From positions 18,431,979 to 18,495,978 of the forward strand of contig NC_030850.1 of NCBI RefSeq assembly GCF_000208745.1: a DNA stretch of 64,000 nt, given 5' to 3'. Below, piece by piece: positions 47,319 through 58,777 of the stretch. This stretch comes from Theobroma cacao (lineage: Eukaryota > Streptophyta > Magnoliopsida > Malvales > Malvaceae). The notes under the pieces are model-generated. The model searched no databases. It worked only from the letters and a program-made list of their open reading frames with translations, and was not told where the DNA came from. The translations under genes and the position numbers were made by a program. Every line of letters starts with the position of its first letter. The stretch's first letter is position 1.

Positions 47319-48377
47319 TGTGAGACCTTGTCAAGCTCGATTAAAAGACGGTATTGTATCGAGTGGTACAACTAAGTTAAATCGAGCCTTGAACTAGTTC
47401 AAATAGAAATTCTAAGAGGAATTTGAAAATTCTAAAACCCACAGAATGGCTTAGAATAGTGATTTGGAGTTCAAGGTCTAGTTTGGAGTCCATCAGGAAA
47501 ATTGATCAATTAGAGACAAAACGGTCATTTTACCATTTGATGATAAAATGGAGATTTTTAGCCAAGATTTGATCACATTTGATGAATCATAATTATATGA
47601 AATATAATTATGATTATTGGAGTATAAAATGATGTTTAGCAGTGAAAAATTGTGATTCTCAATATTTTTGGAGCACAAGGGTAAAATGGTAATTTTACCA
47701 CTAGAGGACTAAACGAGAATTTTTATAAAATGATTTTTGCCCCATTTGGTTAATATTGATCAATATTACTGTTATTTGAGGTTGAAAAGTAGAAATAATG
47801 TGATTCCGGTACATTTCGGAGTATAGGGGTAAAATCGTAATTTTTTCGTCTCGAGGGCAAATTGGTAAATTTTTCACTCCAGCACTTTTCAAGACCAAGG
47901 GATTTTAATTGTGGTAGGATTGGATAAATACCAGAATATTTGTGGTGGAAAATTAAGAAGAAAAAGTCAAAAAGTTAAAAAATTAGGCCAATAAGCATGT
48001 GACACGTAGCATTCTTGATTATTTTATTATTTTTTATAGAAATCAGCCCATTAAATCCCCAATTCTCTCACCATATTCGGCCTAGGCAACCAGCAACAAG
48101 AACAAAGGAAGAACAAAGGGAAAAACAAGAAAACCTAGGTGGAAATTCAAAGAAAAAGTGAAGAAATCAAGGAAACAAGCTAGGTAAGTTAAAATTTCTT
48201 TAATTCTCCTTGATACCTAGCTTACCCATGCTTTTGTTCTTGATTTCCATGGTTGAATATTGAGTTATCATGATGAATTCAATTCTGAAAAATGGGTATG
48301 GAAGAGGAATTGTTGTTGGAATAATTTGATTTTAGACTATGTTAGTGTTTAGGGATAGTTAAGCATGGTTATGAACA

Positions 48378-48506
48378 AAAACACAAAAGAAATATTCAAT
48401 TTCTCTAGGGTTCCTTGTTGGTCGAACCATGAGGGCTGAATNAAAACACAAAAGAATTATTCAATTTCTCTAGGGTTCCTTGTTGGTTGAACCATGAGGG
48501 CTGAAT
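48378..48506. other. Assembly scar: 64-base duplication joined by a single N
   Basis: Bases 48378-48441 and 48443-48506 are near-identical (both contain AAAACACAAAAGAA and CCATGAGGGCTGAAT), with N at 48442 between them. The 5' LTR has only one copy (near 40347-40412). This is most likely two overlapping contig ends that were not merged. Confidence 0.88.
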
Positions 48507-49221
48507 ATCAATGGGGGATTGTTTTTATTTCAAGGAAAATGGCTTGCAAAATGATGAAATAAGGTGAAATGGTTATGTAGAAAAAAATTTTGGTGCTAGT
48601 GCACCAAATGATCAAATTTTTCTATAAGGAACTGTGCGGGTTCTAATGCTGAATTTGGCTTTATTTAAGTGGTATGTGGTAAATTAAGATATTAGAGGAG
48701 AAATGGATTAATTTGGAGGTGATTTGGACACAATCGCCAATTAATCGGGTGATCGGTCGAATTTAATCAATACCGCGATTAAGTGGTAATCGAACATATT
48801 TTTGCATTTACATATCAAGCATTAGTAATTTAAATTAGTTTATATCAATTTAGGGATAATATAGTAAATTCCTCGACTTTGTTATTTGTCAAGGTAGTGA
48901 GACGTTTGGAAAAGGCAAAGGAATCGCGCTTAAGGACTATTAGTCCGAGTGCACCCAAAATCCAAATTTTCGACACCTGTGAGTGGACTGCATTCAAAAC
49001 TTATTTTGGGAAATATAATGTAATTGCCACCCATTTGAATGAATTATCAAGTTTTTCATGAAAATAAGTGCCTTGGGAACAAGCTTTCGAAAAATGGTTT
49101 TATGTTTGTAATATGTGATTGCTATGGATTCATGCACTATTGTATTATGGTGATATATATATATATATATATATGTGTGTTGTGCATGATGAATGATATT
49201 GTGTATAATGACTGTAACTGT

Positions 49222-49400
49222 GTGTGTACATGATGTGGGGAATGCACATGCCGGTGATGATGGTGGCGTGAGAGATAGATGATGATAGTGCCTGTGTGCA
49301 CGATATAGGGGGATGTACACGATGGCACTGATTGTGCATGATGTGGGGGATGCACATGATGGTGCCGGCTATGTGCACGGTGTGGGGGGATGTACATGAG
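49222..49400 (+). repeat. G-rich hairpin array in element D 3' LTR
   Basis: Four units such as GTGCATGATGTGGGGGATGCAC and GTGCACGGTGTGGGGGGATG lie here. Each has complementary ends and a G-rich loop, and they match the array at 41119-41306. Confidence 0.75.
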
Positions 49401-49637
49401 CCAGGAGTGATTATGATGATATTGATGTTTGTCTATTATGATGATATTGATGTTTGTCTATGTAATTATGCATATCTAGATTTATAAAATGAAAGCTCAT
49501 GAATGTGATTTATGGTTGACATATATGTGAAATTTGACACATTGTACTTTGAGAATTTTTATGAGTTTTATGTTGATTTTGTTAGTTTAGTAGGATGGCT
49601 TTTTGTTGAATGAGGGAAAATGTTTCTCTTATTGCTT

Positions 49638-49790
49638 TGTTTTCGCTGCAACGAGAAACTCTCGGGTTTGAGGACCTTTCACTAGAACTGGTTCTCATTG
49701 CAGCGAAAAACTTTTTGTTTCTGAGTAACAATTTCGTTGCAGCGAAATTCATTTTCACTGCAGCGAAAAACTTTCTGTTTTGTCTCCTAT
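49638..49790. repeat. GCTGCAGC palindromes in element D 3' LTR
   Basis: TTTTCGCTGCAACGAGAAAC, CATTGCAGCGAAAAAC, TTTCGTTGCAGCGAAATTC and TTTTCACTGCAGCGAAAAAC lie within 153 bases. The ideal unit is TTTCGCTGCAGCGAAA. Confidence 0.8.
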
Positions 49791-50412
49791 CTTGTCCAAT
49801 TGCTGCCCTATTTTTCACTTTTTGGCTACCATATCTAAGCATGGACTTCCAACATTTAGGACAAAATGAATTAAGTTTAAAATGAGGGGTTTTTAATATG
49901 AATGGAACTAAATTGCATTGTTTTGAAACAAGTGCATCATGATTTTAAATTCTCCCTTGTTGTTGTTGCTTGTTCCTTTCCTTGTTCACTCACTAGGCTT
50001 ATACTCACCTTTTTCAAATTCATGTTTTCAGATCACGAGGTAGTCGGTAACTAGGACGAGGTGTCCTTGTAGACTTGTGTCCATCTTTTGGTAGGTGTCT
50101 CGGCATTCGGTAGCTATATATTCATCCGAGTCACTCTGTTGGAAGTCGAGTGTTATTTTGTTTTGTATAGACGAACTTAATGTAAATTATTAGAATACAT
50201 GTTGTAGACATTGTATGTAAATTTTTAAGGAGTAATGCCAGTACGAGTTGGCAATATATATCACTATTTTGATTCGAAGTTATGAAATATGACTTAGTGA
50301 TATTAGATGGAATTATAAGTAAGATAAATAATAGGCTTGCTTGGGTTTAGTGGATTACGTCCATTGGACCCTTGCGCCGGTCATGGCCTGAAATTTGGGT
50401 CGTGACAAAATT

Positions 50413-51183
50413 ACTGGGTTGGAAAACAAGTTGAAAGAGAAGGAAAGCATGCCATTTGAACCTGAGGCTGTAGACAATTCTGCAACATCTAGCACTGCAC
50501 CAGCATAGCAAGGTGCTAAAGGTTTAGCCAAGTCAGCAAAAAAATCTGCTCCTCATGTTGGAAGTTCTGGCATTCAAGCTGAAGGTTCCCCCTACAAATC
50601 TGCCAGTCTTGTTTTGCAATCTGAAAACTCTCACCAAGGGGATGATTAGCCAGCCAAGGCACCCTCTCCTGAACCTCAAAGCGAAAATGATTCAAAACAA
50701 AGGGCAGAAATGGTTGGTTCAGGGACAGAGAAACAGTAGGCCTCTCATCCAAATTCAGAGGAAGTTTCCATTATGGATGTCTTCCATCAAATGGTTAAGG
50801 AGGGACAAGCTGAAAAAGATATTGCTAGGACAGAACCTAAAAAGAATGGTGAAGGTGTAGGAAAATGAAAGAAACCTTCATCAGTTGCCAGAGCAAAAGC
50901 AAAAGTAGGGAAAGCCAAAGCCACTGCAGCACCACCAACTGAGGCAAAACCACCAACCAAAGGTAGGAAGACTATGGCAACCAAGACAGCTTTTCTCAAA
51001 AGAAGAAAGTCTTACAGGTTGGTAGAGAAGTCAAGACCAGTTTTAGCTTCTTCTCCTCAGAATCCAATCTCTGTCTCAAACAAGTCCTCATTAAAACATT
51101 CACCTCTCCGAGAGCCCTCTCCTTTTCCCCTAAACCCTTTCTATGACACTGAATTCTCACCCTTTGACACATCAGATGAATAG
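50413..51183 (+). pseudogene. Third ORF of element B, part 3
   Basis: Resumes in the coiled-coil region (TGLENKLKEKESM). Shared-position stops follow (TAG near 50506 and in KQ*ASHP near 50738, both also present in A). The basic Lys/Ala/Pro region comes next (SVARAKAKVGKAKATAA; TKGRKTMATKTAFLKRRKS), and it ends with FYDTEFSPFDTSDE and TAG at 51181-51183. Confidence 0.75.
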
Positions 51184-51989
51184 AAGCCCTTTCTTTTGAT
51201 GCTAACAAAAAGGGGGAGTATAATGGGTGCAGGAACCAGAAAATGGGTGCAGGAATGAAAAAAAAAAGGTTAGGGTGCTGGAACCAAGAACCTAGGAAAG
51301 AAAAGAAAGTAGAATCAGGAGTAGGAACCTAGAAAAATAGGAGATAGGAAGCAAAATTGTCCAAGGGCAATTTCGGAATACTTTTTTATTAACTGCTATT
51401 TGTGCCATGGTGGCACTTAAACACTCAGTTTTAATTCTGTTGTTTATGTGGTTGTATGTGAAAAATGAATGCTGATATGACTATGTTGCTTAACTGTTAT
51501 AAATTGAAGTCTGTTGATATTTTGCTATTTTGGTATTTTGATTGTCATGAACAAAATCTACTGATGCCATGCTGATATTGATTTACATGCTGATAAATGA
51601 TTTTTGTTACGACATTGTGGATAATTTCTGTTTGAAAATAGATATAGATGGTGTGTATAGTATATCATTTGAAACATGAATGATGTAGACTAAATCTGAA
51701 ATCAATAAACTGTTGACAGTTGCTGGAACTTTGATGAAAATCTGTCAAAACTTGCAGTTGAAAATTTATGGCTGCAAATCACTTTATATTGCTACACTTA
51801 TGTATACTCTAAATGCACAATATGATTTTCTATATGACGAAAGTAAAATTTGCTAGAATAAAATAAGCAAAATATGCACACACTAAGGGGGAGCTTATAC
51901 TTAGGGGGAGCAATCCTCATTTTCTGCAGAAAATTGAAAAGAATTAAAATGACACTATGCTGTTAATTAAGAAATGTTTTGTCATCATC
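51184..51989 (+). other. Element B 3' noncoding region with extra purine tracts
   Basis: No ORF. AAAAAGGGGGAG occurs near 51208, AAGGGGGAGC near 51888 and TAGGGGGAGC near 51902. Each resembles the true polypurine tract at 51990. Confidence 0.7.
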
Positions 51990-52003
51990 AAAAAGGGGGA
52001 GAT
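51990..52003 (+). other. Polypurine tract of element B
   Basis: AAAAAGGGGGAGAT directly before the LTR start TGTTGGCTCC. Confidence 0.85.
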
Positions 52004-52264
52004 TGTTGGCTCCATTAATTTTTGATGATAATAAAACATTCCCATTTATTTGTGTCTAATATTTTTACTTGAGTGTGCAGGAAATTAATATATAAAATTA
52101 ATTTATTAACTCTTCAAAGAGTATTTTTGAAAGAAAAAGAGGGATAAAATCAATAAGATGTAACTGTATAACAAGGACGAAGCTTATTGGTGAAACAAGG
52201 AAGAACATTGGTTGACTAAGTTTCAAATTGGAGAAATGGCGGGGTGTAGAGAAACAGAACAAAT

Positions 52265-52356
52265 TTAGTCGACCAAGTTAGTTGACTAAGTGCTCTCTGC
52301 CAAGATCTGCAAACTAAAAACAGAATCAACTTAGATGACCAAGTCAATCAACTAAG
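52265..52356. repeat. Palindrome pairs in element B 3' LTR
   Basis: TTAGTCGACCAAG/TTAGTTGACTAAG, then CTTAGATGACCAAG/CAATCAACTAAG. They lie 120-210 bases upstream of the TATA box. A further half-site GGTTGACTAAG is at 52210-52220. Confidence 0.83.
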
Positions 52357-52475
52357 AGCTCTCTGTCTGTAATTTGAACTAGAGCACTACAAGACAGATT
52401 AATGGCTATAACTCATCCTCAACTGTTTCCAATAGATATAAACTACCAAACTACCATCAAAGTTGCATCTTCAAG

Positions 52476-52484
52476 TATAAAAGG
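52476..52484 (+). promoter_or_regulatory. TATA box in element B 3' LTR
   Basis: TATAAAAGG, same context (CAAGTATAAAAGGGTCTT) as in element A. Because the 5' LTR lost it, the only promoter of B would read outward into the flank at 53071. Confidence 0.7.
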
Positions 52485-53075
52485 GTCTTTCAATAATGAG
52501 AAATGAGTTTTAAGAAGCCTTGAATGAGATTTGAGCTATAGAAAGTAGAAAAATCAGAAAAGCTTCACTACACTTGTCTACACTTAAACGCCTACTCTTT
52601 GCATTTGTATTTTGCTCTCAATCGTGTACCAATCAGATCAACCAATGATCATAGGTACCTTCTTTTACTACTTCTCTTATATTCTTAGAGTGAGGAAGTC
52701 ACTCTAAGAGATTATTTAAGCTTGGGATAGCTTGATTGTTATAGGTTGTGGTTGAGCCTTGGAAAACCACTTGGGGTTTTAGTTGAGCATGTGAAAAACT
52801 AGTGTAAAAGGTTTTGGCTGAGCTTGGTAAAAGCCATTGTAAAGCTTGGTGAAAGCTTGTGAATTTCACCTATCCAGAGTGGATTTGTGGGAAAATCCTT
52901 GGTTGGATAATCAAGGTAGTGGATGTAAGTCTTGGACCGAACCACTCTAAATTGTTGTGCATCTTATACTCTGTTTTTATTTTCTTAAGTTATGGAAATT
53001 AGTTTCCAATATTGTTAAGAGCCAAATTATGCTATTCACCCCCCTCTAGCACATATTATAGGGACCAACAAGTTC

Positions 53076-54118
53076 TGCTTTGAAGATAGAGAAAATCGTG
53101 TCAAAAAATGGCTAGACGTATTACGCCAGGAATGGAAATTGTAAAGATTGACAATTGATTTTTTGGGCCACTCATTCCACTTTTAAGCCCAATTAAACCC
53201 TAGGTTAGCTTAAGGAACTTTAGGTTAAGCTTATTAGTATAAATAGGATATGTTTAACAACATTAGGAAAAAAAAACCTTTGGAGATTTAAGAAGTTAGA
53301 AGCTGAGGCTGAAATTTGGAGATCAAGGAGGCAAATATTGTTTTGTTTTCTTCCTTGTCTTTTATTGTTCTTGTTACTTTCAATGGTTGAATTTTATACA
53401 ATGTTATTTGTTTTTGCAATTATGAGTAGCTAATTTTCTTTTTCTAGGATTGCAATTGAACTCACATGTAATCTAAGTTTTTAATCTCTTTCTTACTTAT
53501 TTTTAAAGGGATTTGAATTGTTTATTCCAATTTGATCTTAATGCTTTTAATTGCTTGGCCACCAATTAAATTGATCTAGGAACCTAAACAAACTTGGGAA
53601 AGGGAGTTTAGTGTAGACTAAAATTGGGATAACATATGATCATATTAATTGATTTGCGTATAGGATAGGGATATACCTATAGGCCATATGTAGCCAGATT
53701 AGAGCCTAAACTTAATGAATCAATTTTAATTTCAATTCGAATAGGGATATAGTGTTTTGGTTAAAATAGATATTTTTATAAAATGAGTCGAGAGACCCTT
53801 ATAAATAATTGAGGACTCTAGGTTAGCAATTCAACCTATTGAAATAAGTTAAGGAAGAGAGGTAAGATTTATATGAAGTGTGAGGGATATTGTAATCCTA
53901 GGCTTGTTTAATTTGATATTTTCTTTAGTTATTATTATTTTTTATTTTTCTTGTTGGTTTAAATTTTAGTTAATTAGTTTGGTTGATCAATTAATTTTGA
54001 GTGTTTGGATAAGATTAAATTGTTCTAATTTTAGTACTTAGTAAAATTTTAAATTAATTCTCTTTGGGATCGATACTCTACTTGCTAATATACTATCTAT
54101 TCGATACGTATACTTGCA
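53076..54118 (+). mobile_element. Tat-like solo LTR, right piece
   Basis: Continues the LTR interrupted at 29835. It has AAATAGGATATGTTTAACAAC-like leader sequence, GCTTGGCCACCAATT (compare TGTCTGGCCAACAATT near 5944), AGGGATATACCTATAGGCC, and the terminal TTCGATACGTATACTTGCA. No target duplication was identified with confidence. A TATA-like TATAAATAG lies near 53239. Confidence 0.6.
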
Positions 54119-55080
54119 TAGTAGAATTTTAAATGACATAGGCCATAATCAAGTAATCCAAGGATCCAAATAAAACGGGCTTGAGCAAACAACCAATCTA
54201 ATAACCCAACAAAGAAAGTTTGGATAAGTTAGCCCACAACTAACAAACCCAAGACCAAACAAACTGTTTCAATTAAAATGATGCCGTTTTGGTAAACTAT
54301 TTAATTTTCTTTTGCCCCTTTCAAACAACGTCATTTCTTATAATAAAAATCCCTTTTTTTTTTAAATCCCTAGCTCATGTCTTTTCCTTCTTTTTTTCTT
54401 TCTTAACATCACTGTTCTTCTTCTCTCTTTAGAATTTCTTCCTCTTTCTTTAGATTTTAATTGTCAGAATCTCACCAGCTACCATACCCTCAGTCGCTAG
54501 TTGTCATTCACCAGTGTCAGAATTTGACCAAACTTCACCCACAAAATCCTTTCCAGCCGATCTTTCCTTTAATCGAACTAGTTTTCTCTAAATCTACCAA
54601 GAAACTCCTAGATCTAAATCCTAAAATATCAACACCCAAAAACCCAAGAACACTTTATTTTGCTAAATTCTCTTGTGTAATTTTTCTTTTTTCTCTTTGT
54701 GTCTATTTTTACATTTTTTTGGGTTTTTATAAGTGTTTTCTTAAAATCTTGATTTAATTGTAAATCTTTGAATTTAATTTTTTAATATTATTTTATTTTA
54801 TGGGAGGATTTTTTTATATAAAATCTTCATATTTGTGGAAAGATATGGTCTTGGGTTATGAGCCCATTTGGGTTATAAACCCATCATTTCTAAGACCCAA
54901 AGCAAAATAAAAATGAAAATGTAGACCCAACATAAAATAAAAATAAATAAATAAAACATTAGCCTAAGCCCTAGATAAAAATGGTGCCTACAACTGTCCT
55001 TTTTTGTACATTTTCTAGAACCAGGAATTGTACAAAGATATATAGACAGCCATTTTTGTTTGAAATAGCTGTAAAAGAAC
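54119..55080. other. Intergenic, no gene seen
   Basis: Contains a C/T-rich stretch (CTTTTCCTTCTTTTTTTCTTTC near 54380) and a 98-codon frame at 54461 with no recognisable content. I do not call it a gene. Confidence 0.4.
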
Positions 55081-55470
55081 TAAAAACTCCTCCATCGAGG
55101 CTCCACAACTTACAAGAAAATAAGAATTCCTCCACTGAGGCTTCAAAACTTTTACAACTCTTCCACCAAAGCTTCAACTTTAAAAATGAAATAAAAACTC
55201 CTCCATCGAGCCTTCAAATTTCAAAAGGAATAAGAATTCTTCCACCAAGGCTTTAAAACTTTTTACAGCTCCTTCATCAAGTTTCTAAAACTTTTAAATC
55301 TTTTTCACCAAGGCCCTAAATATAAACTCCTCCATCGAGGCTTCAATATCTTAAGAATTTCTCCACCAAGGTTCCAATATCTTAAGAATTCCTCCATCGA
55401 GGATATAATATCGTAAGAATTCCTCCATCAAGGTTAAGAATTATTCCACTGAGGATCTAATATCTTAAGA
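55081..55470. repeat. 31-bp tandem array, left part
   Basis: Diverged units around AACTCCTCCATCGAGGCTTC change rightward to AATATCTTAAGAATTCCTCC-type units. The last 16 bases (55455-55470) are repeated after the LINE at 58778-58793. Confidence 0.75.
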
Positions 55471-58400
55471 TATTATTCCACCATGTAATATGGCCAGGTT
55501 TGATGCCTCGTTGATTCCTGCTATTATTTCTGTAATGATAATTTGAGTTTATGTGCAGAGCCATCCAGGGAAGAGCTAAAAGAGGCAGTTTTTAATATTA
55601 ACAAGGATAGTGTTGCTGGCCCTGATGGGTTCTCCTCATATTTTTTTCAACAATGTTGGGATATAATTGTTAATGACCTCCTGGACACAGTAGTTGATTT
55701 TTCATGGGGTTGACCTCCCAAGAGGAATCACGTCCTTAACAATTGTGCTGCTGCCCAAGAATCATACTACCTCGACATGGAGCGATTTGAGACTGATAAG
55801 TGTTTGTAATGTTTTAAATAAAATCATTATAAAGATTTTAGCTAATTACCTTGCAAAGATACTTCCTTCCATTATTACAGATAATCAAAGAGGCTTCGTA
55901 GGGGGGAGATTGATTAGCGACAACATCCTACTTGCATAGGAACTAATTGGGAAGATTGACCAGAAGTCAATGGGTGGAAATATTGCTACCAAGTTGGACA
56001 TGATGAAGGCATATGATAGGCTTGAATGGGATTTTCTTTATAGAATGCTAGAGCAATTCGGATTTAATTCTCAGTGGATCTGCATGATTCGCTGTTGCAT
56101 CTTTAATTGCTAGTTTTCTTTATTGATAAATGGTGGTGTTGTGGGGTACTTCAAGTCAGAAAAGGGACTCAGACAGGGTGACTCCATTTCTCCTCTTTTG
56201 TTCATTTTGGCTGCCGAATATTTATCCTGAGGGTTAAATGCTTTGTTTGCTCGATATCCATCTCTGCACTATGTTTCTGATTGCTCCATGATAGTCAGCC
56301 ACTTGGCTTTTGCGGATGATATTCTTGTATTTAGTAATGGTGCCAAATCCACCTTACAGAAGATTCTAAAGTTCTTCTGAGATTATGAGGAGATTTCTGG
56401 ATAGCGAATAAACCACTTTAAAAGCTGCTTTATCACTCATTGAAATGTGGCAAATTCGCGTATATAGATAATCTCTCAAGCTACTTGTTTCATCCACAAG
56501 TGCATACTTATCACGTATTTGGGGGTGCCACTCTATAAAGGTCCGAAAAAGGTAATGTTATTTGATGAGTTGGTGGAAAAGATTCAGGGGCTTATAGAAG
56601 GATGGGACAACAAAATTTTATCTCCGAATGGGCGAATAACGTTATTACGAAGTGTTTTGTCTTCTTTTCCTATCTATTTGCTCTAGGTCCTTAAGCCCCC
56701 TATCTGTGTGATTGAGAAAATTGAAAGAATGTTCAATAATTTCTTATGGGGAGGTTCAGCAAGCCCTAGACACATTCATTGGGGTTGGTGGCAAAAGACA
56801 ACTCTTCCATCTAGTAAGGGAGGATTGGACATCTGCAGCCTAGGTGATGTGTTTGAGGCATTTAGCATGAAGCTTTGGTGGAGGTTTATGTCCTATAACA
56901 ACATTTGGATGTGATTTATGTGGACTAAATATTGTACTGGCAAAATTTTGAGGTATGTTCAGCCGAAACTTCATGATTCACAAACATGGAAATGGATACT
57001 TGCCAATTGCCCAACCACAGAGCAATACACTAGATGGCGGATTGGTAAGGGTGAGTTATTCTTCTGGCATGATTGTTGGATGGGTGAAACTCCCTTGGTT
57101 AATCATTTCCCATCATTTGTTTCATCGATGACGAGAGTCTCCTATTTCTATGATGATGGAAAATGGAATGTGGATAAGTTGAACAATGTGTTGTCGGAGG
57201 ATGTTGTGACGAAAATTCTTAAAATTTTGATAAATCCTTCTACTGATGATAGGGTGTATTGGGTGCCAACCTCGGATAGGCAATTCACTACTAAGTCCGC
57301 TTGGGAGATGATTCAACAATGCCAGTTAGTAAATCCAGTGTTCAATTTAATTTGGCATAAAAGCATTTCTTTAACTATCTCTTTTTTCCTTTGGAGGTTG
57401 TTACAGGATTGGATCCTAGTTGACATGCGATTGACAACCAAAGGATTCCAATTAGTTTCTAAATGCCAACATTGCAATTCAGAGGAGTCTCTCTTGCATG
57501 TCATGTGGGAATGCCCAATTGCTACACAGGTTTGGAATTATTTTACAAAATTTTTTCAAATCAACATAACTCATCCCCATAATGTTTATTAGATTATATG
57601 GGCATGGTGGTTCTCTGGTGATAATATGAAAAAAAGACACATATGCACATTAATGCCTTTATTTATTTTTTGGTTCTTATGGGTTGAAAGGAATGATGCG
57701 AAACATAGGAACCTTGGTATGTATCCTAACAGAGTGGTGTGGAGAGTACTCAAACTTATCCACCAATTATTTCATGGGAGGTAATTCCACCGGTGGCAAT
57801 GAAGGGGAGATCTACAGATTGCTTAGGCATGGGGTCTAATATTTCAGCAAGCAGCCCCACATCCACCAAAAATATTCTCTTGGCAAAAACCATCAGCAGG
57901 TGAGTTTAAGTTGAATGTTGATGGGAGTTCCAAGCATAATTTTCAGAATGCTGCTGGAGGAGGACTACTTTGAGATCATACAGGTACCATGATTTTTAGA
58001 TTTTTTGAAAATTTTGGACCTTGTGATTCATTGCAAGCAGAGTTAATGGCACTACACAGGGGCTTACTTTTGTGTATTGAGTATAATGTTACTAGACTTT
58101 GGATAGAAATGGACGCAAAAGTAATGGTACACATGATAAATGAGGGTCATCAAGGATCCTCTAGGACTCAGTATTTGCTTGGTTCCATTCGCAGATCCTT
58201 GAGTGGTATCTCTTTTCGAATTTCGCACATCCATAGAGAAAGAAACCAGGCAGCAGACCATCTCTCAAATCAGAGGCATAAGCACTAGAACTTGCAGGTA
58301 TTTTCACAAGCAGAAGGTCAACTTAAAGGTATTCTTAGATTAGATAAAGTTAGTTTACCTTATGTTCGCTTTAAATGAATCTAAAGGAGTAGTACTTTTA

Positions 58401-58777
58401 ATTTATTTTTCTTCTTTTGTTATTCACATAGATTTTTGTAATATGGAAGTGTTTCAATTTTATGACGATAGTAAAACATATGGTCATAAAATGAAACACT
58501 CCACTCTATGTGCTTTTCTTATTTTCATTTCCTGTTTTAAATTTTATTTTAGTTTATTGTCATAATGTAATAGTAAGGAATATCTGTTTTACTGTAGCAT
58601 CAAAAGTTATGCACGTAAAATGATTTTCCTTACTCTAGGTGCTTCTCCGAAACTTTCTTATGATCATGTAATTTAGAGGGCTGATTTAGGTCCCCCTCCT
58701 TTGTACTTTTTATTTCGTAATTAATAAAATTTAATAGGGTAGTTGAGCCCTGCGTGAATTTCCAACATAAAAAAAAA
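55471..58777 (+). pseudogene. 5'-truncated L1-type LINE, ORF2 with RT, zf-RVT and RNase H
   Basis: The reading frame begins mid-ORF2 (PSREELKEAVFNINKDSVAG, GPDGF). RT motifs: [63 protein letters not shown] and the catalytic AFADDILVFS near 56307. Then LGVPLYKG, the zf-RVT domain (CQHCNSEESLLHVMWECP) and a C-terminal RNase H (LNVDGSSK, LQAELMALHRG, EMDAKVMVHMI, HRERNQAADHLS). It ends near 58376. The 3' UTR runs to an A-tract (58768-58778). The frame is broken by ~12 stops, mostly CAG/TGG-type changes, and a frameshift near 55695. A 16-bp direct repeat flanks it. The 5' end, ORF1 and endonuclease are absent. Confidence 0.9.

Larger units (their letters stand above)
47319..50407 (+). mobile_element. 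Element D 3' LTR
   Basis: TGTGAGACCTTGTC to GGGTCGTGACA, 3089 bases including one N and a 64-base assembly duplication (48378-48506). It contains a TA microsatellite (49156-49173), the hairpin array (49222-49400) and the GCTGCAGC palindromes (49638-49790). It is the only copy that shows the part lost in the 5' LTR gap. Confidence 0.9.
39289..50412 (+). mobile_element. Element D: Tekay/Del-like gypsy chromovirus
   Basis: Runs 39294-50407. The target duplication is AAATC (39289-39293) and AAATT (50408-50412), one mismatch; element A reads AAATC at the homologous site, so the right copy mutated. The 5' LTR is 39294-42197 and the 3' LTR 47319-50407. Gene order is gag, protease, RT, RNase H, integrase, as in gypsy elements. 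The C-terminal chromodomain-like end suggests the Tekay/Del lineage. All ORFs are broken. Confidence 0.9.
52004..53070 (+). mobile_element. Element B 3' LTR
   Basis: 1067 bp, TGTTGGCTCC to GGGACCAACA. It is the only full LTR of B, with TATA box and palindrome pairs, and is followed by the AGTTC duplication. Confidence 0.92.
29831..53075 (+). mobile_element. Element B: SIRE-type copia element split by two insertions
   Basis: Element B is 29836-53070, flanked by a perfect AGTTC duplication (29831-29835, 53071-53075). It has the same gene order as A, on the plus strand. A solo LTR (35485-38454) and gypsy element D (39294-50407) sit in its third ORF. Subtracting both with one target copy each leaves about 9.14 kb. 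That equals A (10.17 kb) minus the ~1 kb missing from its 5' LTR, which confirms the boundaries. Confidence 0.92.

Noticed and set aside
29454..54123. Target duplication for the outer Tat-like solo LTR (GCATAGT at 19274-19280 versus 54116-54122)
   Set aside because: The shared word does not sit symmetrically against TG and CA termini, so I could not accept it as a real duplication.
54461..54757. 98-codon frame as a host gene
   Set aside because: Low-complexity leader followed by a Phe-rich end from T-rich DNA, no Kozak-like context, no recognisable family.
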